A stretch of DNA of 64,000 nucleotides from Prevotella sp. (GTDB taxonomy: Bacteria; Bacteroidota; Bacteroidia; Bacteroidales; Bacteroidaceae), in assembly GCA_017561825.1 (NCBI GenBank), contig JAFZBK010000002.1, positions 1-64,000 of the forward strand, read 5' to 3'. Both the position numbers and the translations under genes were made by a program. Numbering within the stretch: the first letter of the stretch is position 1; each line of letters opens with the position of its first letter. A model generated the notes under the pieces. The model did no database searches, had not been told where the DNA came from, and saw only the letters and a list, made by a program, of their open reading frames with translations. Of this stretch, positions 43,198 to 51,607 are shown piece by piece.

Positions 43198-44316
43198 TCA
43201 GATAACAACTGTTGCGATCTGCTCTGCTAATCTGTTGAGTTGTAAGCACTGTTCACGGGAAATCGTGCGACGATTCATATGATACTCCCAAGGACTGATC
43301 TGCAGCAAGTCTCCTCTGGCGCATGCAGCAAAAGACTCTCCTGCAGGCTTATATAATGGTGGGAAACCATTCTCACGAAGAACAATGAGCCGATAACCAC
43401 GGTTCAGGGCTTCACGCATCACTTCCTTCTCACGAGGCGCGATGGCAGTCCCTACCAGAACACCACCATTCTCCGCCAGTGCAAGCCATTTCTGCTTCAA
43501 TACTGCATATTCCTTATCACTACAGGCACGATGCACAATGACCGCAGCTTTTTCGGGATACGAAAGAAGATAGCGGTTGCCAACCATCTGGCATGACCAC
43601 TCTACGATCCTGATCTGATGAACCACCGTGAAATACCTAGGGCATTGGCGCTTCACTGCCAACCTGCGAGGATTATCATCAAGGTATCGTTTCCAATTAT
43701 CCAGCTGCCCATCCCTTAATAGGATCTTATCGCAATAGCCTTTTTCATAAAGCACTGGGCGGTGGGGGGCAGGGATACCTGACGGAGATATGCCAGGGAC
43801 GGGAGCAACACCTGACGGAGATGCGCCAGGAACGGGTGCTCTGCCTGTCACCGTCCCCTGCGATTCTCCGCAGGGTCTTTGCGCTTCTCCGCAGGGAGTT
43901 AACCTCCACCAAGCCCTGGTGCACCCCGTTTTAAATCCCCTCACCGCCTGCCCCAAATGCTTGCCGGCAGGCATATCCTCTTTCACCCTTACAATGAGGT
44001 GGATATGATCAGGCATGATACAAAGTTTCCATACTTCTACCATGGGATAAAAGGCAGAAACCTTCTTAATCTCCACATCACGGATAGCCACGCCCAACGG
44101 TGAGAGTTCTATTCTTGGGGCTTCCGTCGTTCCGTCAGGCGCAAAACCATCCCCTTTCAGCGTTCCAAGCAGAGGCTTTCGTCCTTCCACCACCAATGTC
44201 AACATGTATGTTCCTTTTGTATGATAGTTATGAAAAGGCATGCGCCGTTTCATGGAGTGTTTGGTTTCACAAACATCGATGCCCGCTCGAATGGCCTCTA
44301 TACGACTCCTACTCAT
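43198..44316 (-). CDS. RAYT-like HUH (Y1 transposase) protein with extra C-terminal domain
   Basis: 372 residues from ATG 44316 (MSRSRIEAI; a later Met, MKRRMPFHNYH, is also possible). The N-terminal half is a REP-associated tyrosine transposase-like domain: PFHNYHTKGTYMLTL, the HUH motif in MPDHIHLIVRV, and a candidate tyrosine helix WKRYLDDNPRRL. Between them is a low-complexity insert with repeats (GRAPVPGASPSG / APVPGISPSG). The C-terminal half (about 230-345; VIVHRACSDKEY, GGVLVGTAIAPREKEVM, RLIVLRENGFPPLYKPAG) resembles a DprA/SMF-type Rossmann fold, though this is a weaker call. RAYT proteins are host-domesticated single-strand nucleases acting on REP hairpins; REP-like palindromes lie about 0.5 kb upstream. 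No IS ends seen. Confidence 0.75.
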   Translation of the reverse strand: MSRSRIEAIRAGIDVCETKHSMKRRMPFHNYHTKGTYMLTLVVEGRKPLLGTLKGDGFAPDGTTEAPRIELSPLGVAIRDVEIKKVSAFYPMVEVWKLCIMPDHIHLIVRVKEDMPAGKHLGQAVRGFKTGCTRAWWRLTPCGEAQRPCGESQGTVTGRAPVPGASPSGVAPVPGISPSGIPAPHRPVLYEKGYCDKILLRDGQLDNWKRYLDDNPRRLAVKRQCPRYFTVVHQIRIVEWSCQMVGNRYLLSYPEKAAVIVHRACSDKEYAVLKQKWLALAENGGVLVGTAIAPREKEVMREALNRGYRLIVLRENGFPPLYKPAGESFAACARGDLLQISPWEYHMNRRTISREQCLQLNRLAEQIATVVI

Positions 44317-44330
44317 AGCGAAGACATCCG

Positions 44331-44771
44331 TTACCAAGCATAATCCTCTACATACTCATCGAACACGACTTCCCCATTCCAGCCAGCTTCACGGAACAGA
44401 CAGCGCACCTCTTCTTGAAGAGCGGGAGGAATAAGACGGGAACCATTGCGGTACTCGAAGTAGTAGGTGCGACAGTGATTGTCGATAAGCTGTTGGCGAA
44501 CAAATGGTTCCACACGACTTGGCATATCATTGTTAAAGATACGTGTCATACCCTTCGCCATCTTCACCTTCTCTGCGTTACGGAAATGAGGACAATCTTC
44601 CGTGGCCACACCCTTATAGCGTGGGTTAACACATTCATAAAAACGCTTGGTGTCGGGCATCTGCTGTCCAACCTTCCAGCGCAGACAATGTTCCTTTTGA
44701 GAACATTGCTCCGCAAAACACACCGTATAGCCGTTCTCGGCTTTCTTGGCAAATAATTCTTTATCTTCCAT
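44331..44771 (-). CDS. DUF6078-like cysteine-rich protein
   Basis: 146 residues from ATG 44771 (MEDKELFAKKAENGY); the earlier start would add a spurious hydrophobic stretch. Conserved Cys pattern: CFAEQCSQKEHCLRW, YECVNP, EDCPHF. These could bind zinc or a cluster. The C-terminal part is helical and acidic. Found in Prevotella and relatives; function unknown. It has a long structured leader (44772-45010) with its own promoter. Confidence 0.7.
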   Translation of the reverse strand: MEDKELFAKKAENGYTVCFAEQCSQKEHCLRWKVGQQMPDTKRFYECVNPRYKGVATEDCPHFRNAEKVKMAKGMTRIFNNDMPSRVEPFVRQQLIDNHCRTYYFEYRNGSRLIPPALQEEVRCLFREAGWNGEVVFDEYVEDYAW

Positions 44772-44830
44772 AGTAATATGAATAATGAAATAAATAAGTA
44801 ATAAACTCAACGAAAAACAGGATGAAACTC

Positions 44831-44896
44831 CAGTCCGAACCGTTACGGACTCACAGTCCGTGACGTGCGGACTCTCAGTCCGAAGCTTGCGGACTG
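44831..44896. repeat. Three tandem REP-like palindromes
   Basis: Three units of CAGTCCG-N7/8-CGGACT at 44831, 44854 and 44876, spaced 23 and 22 bp. Each can fold into a 6-7 bp stem. Loops differ, stems are identical. They fall in the leader of the DUF6078 gene, upstream of the RAYT-like gene. The rest of 44772-45062 has an 8-bp inverted repeat CTTATGCG / CGCATAAG (about 44968-44999) and no gene. Confidence 0.75.
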
Positions 44897-45010
44897 ACTC
44901 TAATCTGGCGGTATCTCTTTGCAGAATGCTCCCATAACATTAGAATTAAAAGTTCCAACATCTCACTTATGCGCTATCCCTTCAGGAAACGCATAAGATT
45001 ATATCATCTG

Positions 45011-45042
45011 CAAAGGTAGTGATTTTTCCTGAATAACACAAA
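45011..45042 (-). promoter_or_regulatory. Promoter of the DUF6078 gene
   Basis: On the minus strand TTTG (45042-45039), a 20-nt spacer, TACCTTTG (45018-45011). The -33 lies in the loop of an inverted repeat TTCCTGAATA / TATTCAGGAA (about 45025-45053) that may end the VanW-like transcript. Confidence 0.7.
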
Positions 45043-45062
45043 CTATTCAGGAAGTTTTCACA

Positions 45063-45935
45063 TCAACCTGAGCATTCCGCTTCATCCTTTGCAGGATAAG
45101 GATGCTGATCGTCATAAATAACCACTGACGGCGGACATTCGTACATCACCTTGGCATGATTGGTACGGATGAGTTGGCGGTCAATGCACTTGCCTGTGTT
45201 ACGGTCGATGGTGTCGCGGAATACCTGACCGTTACGATAGACATCCTCGCCTTCGCGAGAGAAATACTCGTTCTCGGCATGAATATGGAAGGTATTTGTC
45301 AGAGGTTCTTCTGCCCGCAGTTCCCCGCACAAGTATTCATCATCCACCCAAAGTTTGAGCTGATAGGTGTTGGCGGTGTTGTTCTTTACCCGGTAATCGA
45401 TGTAGTTGTATGAGATACTGGTGCCTGTGCCGAACGGGATTTGTCGACCGAAATCAGGAAAGAGGTCTAACCCATCGTGATGATGATGCTCGGTGATGGT
45501 CAGCTCGCTATGCAGTACCATCCAATGAATCAGGTTTGAAAGCTGACACAGACCACCGCCAATACCCTGTGATGGCTGTCCTTTCGCAATGGTTAGTCCT
45601 TCCTTGTACCCCTTGCGTTTGGTAGTCCGCCCTATCTGCTTCCATACTGAGAAGGTCTCGCCAGGACGAATGAGCAATCCATCGATATGGGAAACAGCCA
45701 GTGCCAGATTCGTGGCCTTGTTCTCCTGCAGTTGCATGTTGACATTGCCCAGACGGCGACGAATAAGAGAGTTATGCCTATAGACAAGAACGGGCAAAGC
45801 GGTATTTGTGCGTTCCTTGGCGAAGAGCGTCTTCCTACACATATCTTTTATATGCCGCTTCAGGATCTCCTTCTCCATCGACAAGCGATAGGTAAAGGGG
45901 GATATCTCGCAAAACATTTTACGTTTCTTTGTCAT
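45063..45935 (-). CDS. VanW-like protein
   Basis: 290 residues. VanW family core: RPGETFSVWKQIGRTTKRKGY, the signature GQPSQGIGGGLCQLSNLIHW, then LDLFPDFGRQIPFGTGTSISYNYIDYRVKN. VanW accompanies vancomycin resistance in some Gram-positives, but the domain is widespread with no known activity and resistance should not be inferred here. No signal peptide: the N-terminus is basic and helical (MTKKRKMFCEISPFTYRLS). Third gene of a likely pepD-DUF418-vanW operon (19 bp gap). Confidence 0.88.
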   Translation of the reverse strand: MTKKRKMFCEISPFTYRLSMEKEILKRHIKDMCRKTLFAKERTNTALPVLVYRHNSLIRRRLGNVNMQLQENKATNLALAVSHIDGLLIRPGETFSVWKQIGRTTKRKGYKEGLTIAKGQPSQGIGGGLCQLSNLIHWMVLHSELTITEHHHHDGLDLFPDFGRQIPFGTGTSISYNYIDYRVKNNTANTYQLKLWVDDEYLCGELRAEEPLTNTFHIHAENEYFSREGEDVYRNGQVFRDTIDRNTGKCIDRQLIRTNHAKVMYECPPSVVIYDDQHPYPAKDEAECSG

Positions 45936-45954
45936 TTCTCTATTGTAAATTTCT

Positions 45955-47139
45955 TTATATCCACGTCAGTTTCCTCCACAAACCTTCTAACGGACCGCGT
46001 TGATGGTTCCTGAACCAATAGCGGCAGAAGAGGTATTGACAAATAACCATGCCTAAACCGATCAGGACGGCATAGGTAATGCCGACAAGACGATAGCAGG
46101 CCAGGCCATAACCACTGAAGATGAAACTGCCGATAATCGACTGGAGCAGATAGTTCGTCAAACTCATCCGACCGAAGATACACAGATGATGCAGCACCCT
46201 GCGTACGCCCTTGAAAGCGTACCATGCAGAGACAACACCCGAAACAATCATCAGTAGGATAAAGAGGCTATATATCGGTTTGAGCCACATCTCAAGTGCG
46301 CCAAAGTCAACAAAACTCAAGGCAATAACAAGCGTTGCTGATACGCAGAGGATGACATGCCATATCTGCAGGTTCCTTCCTTCATGATAGAACAGTCTTT
46401 GGCGCCCTAACTGCATACCTATGATAAAGAGACAGAGCAATTGCGTCAGTCGTCCACTAAAGACATTGAACCGCAGATTCAACTCAAATCCACATTGCAG
46501 GTTGTTGATGGCGTTCTCCATGAACGAACCCGTCTCGTGCAATGTTATCGTTTTATTATAGATCTCAAAGAGTGTGGAATGGTCGATGCTAGTACCCGTC
46601 ATCAGACAGAACAGTTCCACGGGTTGGATGGCCAACAGTCCGATGATACACCACACAACCTTCGACGACAGATAACTGATGGGGATGAGTAATAAGCCAT
46701 ACACCGCATAGAGCATCAGGATATCACCATCGTAGAAGGCCACGTTGATAAGACCGAACACGAACAACAGGCACATGCGCCAGGCGAAACGCCCAGAGAA
46801 GCATTTGCCCTTCTGCTGCTGGTTGTCATTGGCTTCGCCTTCGAACGTCACGACTCGGCCATCAGAACAAGTTCTATGGCTCTTACTGTTCCGTTCTTTC
46901 ATAATGAAGAAACTCAATCCGAAGAGCATGGCAAAGATGCCATACATCTTACCCGAAAACAGCCATGCCATCACATCGCCCACTGTTTGGTCGCATGCCA
47001 GCGTATGCACAATCGGCTCCTTCGTAAAGATATCGAAGTGCTCAACAGAGTGATATAGTATAATACCTGCTACGGCGATACCTCGCAAGGCATCGGCCAC
47101 ATCTATTCGGGTGTTGGGTAAACGACGCGTGTGATACAT
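45955..47139 (-). CDS. DUF418 family membrane protein
   Basis: 394 residues with about 10 TM helices. The N-terminus RIDVADALRGIAVAGIILYHS with SGKMYGIFAMLFGLSFFIM is the DUF418 / acyltransferase-like signature. The C-terminal DUF418 domain is seen in GRMSLTNYLLQSIIGSFIF and FRNHQRGPLEGLWRKLTW. Relatives may move acyl groups across the membrane onto glycans; the substrate is unknown. It starts 4 bp after the pepD stop. Confidence 0.87.
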   Translation of the reverse strand: MYHTRRLPNTRIDVADALRGIAVAGIILYHSVEHFDIFTKEPIVHTLACDQTVGDVMAWLFSGKMYGIFAMLFGLSFFIMKERNSKSHRTCSDGRVVTFEGEANDNQQQKGKCFSGRFAWRMCLLFVFGLINVAFYDGDILMLYAVYGLLLIPISYLSSKVVWCIIGLLAIQPVELFCLMTGTSIDHSTLFEIYNKTITLHETGSFMENAINNLQCGFELNLRFNVFSGRLTQLLCLFIIGMQLGRQRLFYHEGRNLQIWHVILCVSATLVIALSFVDFGALEMWLKPIYSLFILLMIVSGVVSAWYAFKGVRRVLHHLCIFGRMSLTNYLLQSIIGSFIFSGYGLACYRLVGITYAVLIGLGMVICQYLFCRYWFRNHQRGPLEGLWRKLTWI

Positions 47140-47143
47140 CTGA

Positions 47144-48580
47144 TTATGACAAGCGTTTTAACAGTTCAAGGAGCACCTGCCAGATGTCGTTGATGGTTGA
47201 CAACTCAACGCGTTCGCTGGTGGAATGAGGCTCCACGATACGAGGACCGATACTGGCTATCTGAATGCCTGGATAATGCTGCACGAAGAAACCTGCCTCC
47301 AGCACAAAGTGCATGGCCACCATGCGGGGACGCCAGCCCAACACATCCTGGAAAGTGTTGCTGACCAGTTGCAGGAAGGGCGACTGCTGGTCTTCCTGCC
47401 AGGCAGGGGCCGACATGACAACTTCCGAACCGGCACCAGCGGCAACAAAGGTATTGGCAATTTCCTTACTGAGCGCCTCCATATCGTTATCAATGAAACT
47501 GCGTGTATGGGTGGATACGAAGATATGATTATCCGCTGTCGAGATTCGTCCTACATTATTTGATGTCTCCACCGTGCCGGGCATCACCTCACTCATCTTC
47601 ACCACACCCTGCGGAATCTGTTCCAGACAATCAATCAATGTCTTGATGGTTTTCTTGGGGATGACCGTTTCCTGCTTATCACACTTCTCAATGCGGCAGG
47701 TGATGTTAGGATCGCTCTTTCCATATTCCTCGCGCAGCCACTGATTGATGCTATCCACCTGCTTCTTCACGAACTCGGAAGTCTTGAGAGAAGTGCCTAT
47801 GATCATCTCACCCTTCGAGGCGATCGATGCGTTGGCCTCACCGATATCGATAAGACTCACATCAATATCGTTCGTTTGACTGAAAGCTTTCAGCATAGTC
47901 CTTGCAGGAATCATCGCACTGCAACGTCCCTTGTTGATATCCACGCCAGAGTGACCACCCAGTCCGCCCTCAATACAGATGCGGTACCAGCACTCATCAC
48001 CTCTCACCTCTCCTCTTATTACAGGGATGCGGTGGAACTGCAGACAGGCACCTGCTGCACCAGTGGTGATCGTGTCGTAGTCCTCTGAGTCGAGGTTGAT
48101 GACCTTCCGTCCTTTCAGGAAATCCTTACCCAACTGCGAGGCACCCGACATTCCGTCCTCTTCGTTAGTGGTGGTGATAACTTCAAGGGCGGGATGCACG
48201 ATACTGTCGTCTTCGAGCACGGCCAGAGCCATCGAAAGTCCCATACCGTTATCAGCTCCCAACGATGTGCCGCGAGCCTTCATCCATCCGTTCTCCTCGT
48301 AAGCTTCAATGGGATCGTTCAACGGATCATTCATTCCTACGCACACCATATCCATGTGGTTCAGCAGGACGATGGGCTCGGCCCCCTCATGTCCAGGACT
48401 GGCTGGCTTGCGTATCACCACACAGTTCTCTTTGTCGCGCTCGTACTCCAAATGGAGTCGCTCTGCAAACTGGCAAAGATAGTTAGCCACCCGCTCCTCG
48501 TGATGCGAAGGACGAGGAATCTGGTTCAGTTCTCGGAAGATGCTGAACACTCGTTCTGAAGAAATGATCTGGTCTGTCAT
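47144..48580 (-). CDS. pepD: Xaa-His dipeptidase (aminoacyl-histidine dipeptidase), M20 family
   Basis: Cytosolic zinc dipeptidase of 478 residues. Metal site motifs: His in IVLLNHMDMVC, bridging Asp in LGADNGMG, catalytic Glu pair in TTNEEDGMSGA, Asp in INLDSEDYD, and the lid-domain GGHSGVDI. The N-terminus FRELNQIPRPSHHEERVANYL is typical. One oddity is residues about 188-196, where RGEVRGDE is translated from GAGGTGAGAGGTGA, a short stretch of the same heptamers seen in intergenic tracts. First gene of an operon with DUF418 and the VanW-like gene. TATTTTTG (48621-48614, minus) is a possible -7 element. Confidence 0.95.
   Translation of the reverse strand: MTDQIISSERVFSIFRELNQIPRPSHHEERVANYLCQFAERLHLEYERDKENCVVIRKPASPGHEGAEPIVLLNHMDMVCVGMNDPLNDPIEAYEENGWMKARGTSLGADNGMGLSMALAVLEDDSIVHPALEVITTTNEEDGMSGASQLGKDFLKGRKVINLDSEDYDTITTGAAGACLQFHRIPVIRGEVRGDECWYRICIEGGLGGHSGVDINKGRCSAMIPARTMLKAFSQTNDIDVSLIDIGEANASIASKGEMIIGTSLKTSEFVKKQVDSINQWLREEYGKSDPNITCRIEKCDKQETVIPKKTIKTLIDCLEQIPQGVVKMSEVMPGTVETSNNVGRISTADNHIFVSTHTRSFIDNDMEALSKEIANTFVAAGAGSEVVMSAPAWQEDQQSPFLQLVSNTFQDVLGWRPRMVAMHFVLEAGFFVQHYPGIQIASIGPRIVEPHSTSERVELSTINDIWQVLLELLKRLS
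47995..48018. repeat. Short heptamer tract inside pepD
   Basis: About three 7-bp units TCACCTC TCACCTC TCCTCTT on the plus strand (GAGGTGA type on the coding strand), same unit as 1-18 and 54207-54240. Short enough that chance cannot be excluded. Confidence 0.45.
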
Positions 48581-48651
48581 ATGCGTAATTACCTAAATTC
48601 AATTTACCAACGACAAAAATACACATTATATATCAATAATCTGCCATTTGG

Positions 48652-48683
48652 TTGTTATTATTAAGTTTATTTTTGTATCTTCG
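48652..48683 (+). promoter_or_regulatory. Promoter of the DUF4252-ECF operon
   Basis: TTG (48652-48654), a 21-nt spacer, then TATCTTCG (48676-48683). The leader is about 110 nt to the ATG at 48799. Confidence 0.6.
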
Positions 48684-48798
48684 CATCATAAAACATCCTT
48701 CGCGTTGTAACAAACAGAAAAGAAACCTCGTTTGTACAGATAGAAGGGTTATCGATGACACTCTAACACTACAATGTAAAACTTTAAAACGAACAAAG

Positions 48799-49347
48799 AT
48801 GAAGAGAATGGAAATGATCAGTCCTTTGAGGACCATGAAGAAGGTGGTTTTGTGTGCCATGTTGATGATGGTGTGTGCCAATGCTTCGGCACAAAACAAG
48901 GAATTTGAGAAGCTGGCCAAGATCGATGGCGTGGAGTATGAACATCTCAACAAAGAGATGATCCGTGAAGCTGTTCAGAAGAAGACGGAACAACTTGATC
49001 AAGTAGGTGGAATAACCTTCGACAAGGTAGAGATAAGAAATAATATTGCGAGCATACTCGATATGGATGACCTGATGGTCTTTTCCTGCAAAGAGGAGAA
49101 AGCTGTTGAGGAGTTGAAGAAGTCGGTTCAGGGAATAGTGAAAGGTGACGGATGGGAATCAATCCTTGACATCAATGCCGAGGATGGTCAGATGGTGAAG
49201 ATCTATCAGAACACGAACGACGGCAAGAAGACCAGTGTGATCTTCGGATCCAGTAAAGATGATACGCAGCTGATGGTGATTGAAGGATCGCTCGGCATCT
49301 TACAAATGATGCAGCAGCTTCAGGGAATCATAGAAGGCATGAAATAG
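48799..49347 (+). CDS. DUF4252 exported protein, copy 1
   Basis: 182 residues from ATG 48799; a start at 48835 (MKKVVLCAML) has a GAGGA five bases upstream and gives a cleaner signal peptide ending ANASAQ, so it may be the true one. DUF4252 body: EYEHLNKEMIREAV, FSCKEEKAVEELKKSVQGIVKGDGWESIL, IYQNTNDGKKTSVIFG. Function unknown. Two DUF4252 genes flank an ECF sigma factor and its membrane partner here; the proteins may be regulators or targets of that sigma factor. Confidence 0.82.
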   Translation: MKRMEMISPLRTMKKVVLCAMLMMVCANASAQNKEFEKLAKIDGVEYEHLNKEMIREAVQKKTEQLDQVGGITFDKVEIRNNIASILDMDDLMVFSCKEEKAVEELKKSVQGIVKGDGWESILDINAEDGQMVKIYQNTNDGKKTSVIFGSSKDDTQLMVIEGSLGILQMMQQLQGIIEGMK

Positions 49348-49367
49348 ACCGATAAGGAGTAATCCTC

Positions 49368-49880
49368 ATGGATGCACGGGAGTTCAAGCAACGGTTCATG
49401 CCTTACCACAGACTGCTCTATCGGGTGGCCTACCGTATGACAGAGAACGCGCAGGATGCCGAAGACCTTCTTCAGGATACCTACTTGAAGCTGTGGCAGA
49501 AGCGCGATGATCTGAAAGAGGAGGCAATGAATGAGGCTTATCTCGTGACCATGATGCGAAACCTGTTCCGCGACCAGCGACGACTGAAGCATATCGATAC
49601 CTCCATGGAACTGGAGAAGGTGACAGAACCGCCGGATGAACGGAGTCTCGACCGTCAGATCGATTCCCACGACGAGGCATCAAAGATGGAAGGACTCATC
49701 CAGCAACTTCCAGAAAGAGACGGGAAGATCATCCGGATGCACCTGATGGAAGAACGCTCGTATGAAGAGATAGAACAAGATACAGGTCTCTCACAGGGAA
49801 ATATCCGCATCATCGTGATGCGAACGAAAAAGAAACTCAAAGAACAATTTATACATCTCACGAAGACATGGACGAACTGA
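49368..49880 (+). CDS. ECF-type RNA polymerase sigma factor
   Basis: 170 residues. Region 2: FMPYHRLLYRVAYRMTENAQDAEDLLQDTYLKLWQ, the -10 recognition part (here in pieces: AYRMTENAQDAEDLLQD). Region 4: LPERDGKIIRMHLMEERSYEEI then TGLSQGNIRIIVMRTKKKLKE. Starts 20 bp after the first DUF4252 gene and overlaps the next gene by 13 bp, the usual link between sigma and anti-sigma. Unlike PUL-type ECF factors it has no SusC/D partner nearby. Confidence 0.93.
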   Translation: MDAREFKQRFMPYHRLLYRVAYRMTENAQDAEDLLQDTYLKLWQKRDDLKEEAMNEAYLVTMMRNLFRDQRRLKHIDTSMELEKVTEPPDERSLDRQIDSHDEASKMEGLIQQLPERDGKIIRMHLMEERSYEEIEQDTGLSQGNIRIIVMRTKKKLKEQFIHLTKTWTN

Positions 49881-50260
49881 ATATGAAAGAATTAGAGCGA
49901 ATACCTATTCCAGAAGGACTGGAGGAACGACTCTCAAAGAAGATCGATGAATGGGAAAGGGAGGAGAAGCAAACCGCCCGTCATATACGATTGCCGAGAG
50001 TACTACGCTATACGGCCATCGCTGCCACCTTTGCCCTGATTGCGGGTGTGGGATTCCACTGGTATAATCATGATCAATACGTGAACCGTGCAGAACAGGA
50101 TACCTATCAGGATCCCGTATTGGCACAGCAGGAGGCTGAACGGGCACTCAATCTGTTGGCTCTCAACCTGAACAAGGGAATGCAACAGCTGGAGAAGGCC
50201 AAGGCCCTGAGTGACAAGACGGAACATACATTAAACGCACAATTAAAAGCATTGAAATAA
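49868..50260 (+). CDS. Small single-pass membrane protein, probable anti-sigma factor
   Basis: 130 residues. A cytosolic acidic N-terminus (MDELNMKELERIPIPEGLEE, then RLSKKIDEWEREEKQ), one TM helix (about 46-64; YTAIAATFALIAGVGFHWY) and a periplasmic helical tail. It overlaps the sigma gene and has the single-TM topology of anti-sigma factors, but no classical zinc motif. The assignment rests on position and topology. Confidence 0.7.
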   Translation: MDELNMKELERIPIPEGLEERLSKKIDEWEREEKQTARHIRLPRVLRYTAIAATFALIAGVGFHWYNHDQYVNRAEQDTYQDPVLAQQEAERALNLLALNLNKGMQQLEKAKALSDKTEHTLNAQLKALK

Positions 50261-50261
50261 C

Positions 50262-50753
50262 ATGAAAAAGATAATGATTAAAACCATCCTCTGTGCAGTG
50301 ATGGCACTCACTACGCTCAATGCCCATGCACAGGTAAAGGCATTCGAGAAATACTCTGACATGAACGGCATCACCTATGTGTACATCTCCAAAGCCATGC
50401 TTTCGGCGATATCCGGTCGTCTGAATAAAATGCCTTCCATGCCCAATGTGGACGCACAAGTACTGGTCAATAAGCTGTCAGCCATTCAACTCATCCATGC
50501 AGAGAAGAAACTGCTGACAAAGAACGACATGTGTGCGAAACTGAGAAGTGATGTGCAGGGCATTGTGAAAAAAGACAAGTATGAGTTGCTGATGCAGGTC
50601 AAAGAAGACGGCAACAAGGCTGATATCTACCAGAACATCGGTCCGCAGCAATCAGCCGTTGTCATGCTGGTCGAAGAGAAAGACGGGGTGACAGCTGTTG
50701 TATTCTCCGGTAAGTTCACCACAGAGGATGTGATGAAGATGGTTAAGAAATAA
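50262..50753 (+). CDS. DUF4252 exported protein, copy 2
   Basis: 163 residues, signal peptide MKKIMIKTILCAVMALTTLNAHAQ. Same fold as the 48799 gene: ITYVYISKAMLSAI, CAKLRSDVQGIVKKDKYELLMQV and ADIYQNIG match the first copy's segments. Starts directly after the anti-sigma candidate. Confidence 0.85.
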   Translation: MKKIMIKTILCAVMALTTLNAHAQVKAFEKYSDMNGITYVYISKAMLSAISGRLNKMPSMPNVDAQVLVNKLSAIQLIHAEKKLLTKNDMCAKLRSDVQGIVKKDKYELLMQVKEDGNKADIYQNIGPQQSAVVMLVEEKDGVTAVVFSGKFTTEDVMKMVKK

Positions 50754-50764
50754 ATATGCACACC

Positions 50765-51520
50765 ATGAATAAAATCGTATTGATAACAGGAGCCACAAGT
50801 GGCATCGGTCTGGCCTGTGCCAGGAAGTTCGCAGAGAACGGTGACAAACTGATTCTCACAGGTAGAAACGAGCAGTTCCTGACGGATCTCCGTCAGGAGC
50901 TAACTGCAAAAGGAACGGAGGTGCAGATACTGGTGTTTGATGTGCGCGACCGTGAGAAGGCCAAGCAGTGCCTGGATGAATTACCAGCAGAATGGCAGGA
51001 TATTGATGTGCTGGTGAACAATGCAGGACTTGCCCTGGGCTTGGAGCCCGAGTATGAGGGCAGCTTCGACGATTGGGACACGATGATCGACACGAACATC
51101 AAAGGACTGCTCACCATCACCCGGCTTATCGTGCCGAAGATGGTGGAACGCAACAGCGGTCATATCATCAATATCGGTTCCGTTGCCGGCGATGCCGCCT
51201 ATGCAGGAGGGAACGTGTATTGTGCCACCAAGGCTGCCGTGAAGGCACTGAGCGACGGTCTTCGCATCGATGTGGCTCCCACAGCTGTACGAGTAACGAA
51301 CCTAAAGCCTGGTCTGGTAGAGACGAACTTCAGCAACACCCGCTTCCATGGTGACAACGATCGTGCCGCCACGGTATATAAAGGTATCAAGCCACTGACA
51401 GGTGATGACATTGCCGATGTGGCTGTCTATGCTGCCAATGCCCCTGCCCACGTACAGATTGCCGAGGTGCTCATCCTGGCCACCCACCAAGCCAGCGGCA
51501 GCGTGATCGTCAGAAAATAA
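50765..51520 (+). CDS. Short-chain dehydrogenase/reductase (YdfG-like)
   Basis: NADP-type SDR of 251 residues. Nucleotide motif TGATSGIGLACAR, NNAG in VLVNNAGLALG, catalytic Ser in INIGSVAG and YxxxK in YCATKAAVK. The C-terminal sequence RVTNLKPGLVETNFSNTRFHGD is close to YdfG / 3-hydroxy acid dehydrogenases that act on L-allo-threonine or serine. The ATG at 50756 is an alternative start. It lies 3-12 bp after DUF4252 copy 2 and could be on the same transcript. Confidence 0.92.
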   Translation: MNKIVLITGATSGIGLACARKFAENGDKLILTGRNEQFLTDLRQELTAKGTEVQILVFDVRDREKAKQCLDELPAEWQDIDVLVNNAGLALGLEPEYEGSFDDWDTMIDTNIKGLLTITRLIVPKMVERNSGHIINIGSVAGDAAYAGGNVYCATKAAVKALSDGLRIDVAPTAVRVTNLKPGLVETNFSNTRFHGDNDRAATVYKGIKPLTGDDIADVAVYAANAPAHVQIAEVLILATHQASGSVIVRK

Positions 51521-51607
51521 TTAGCGGTATTCGTGCAATTTTTCATGACAAATGACCGATAATTGAGGAATTATTGTTAATTTTGCGCAAACTAATTTAT
51601 TAGAGAC

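Noticed and set aside
44831-44896. CRISPR-like array
   Set aside because: Units are palindromes at 22-23 bp pitch with no spacers of 30 bp or more and no cas genes.
45063-45935. Vancomycin-resistance determinant
   Set aside because: The VanW domain alone is widespread and does not confer resistance; vanA/H/X/R/S genes are absent.
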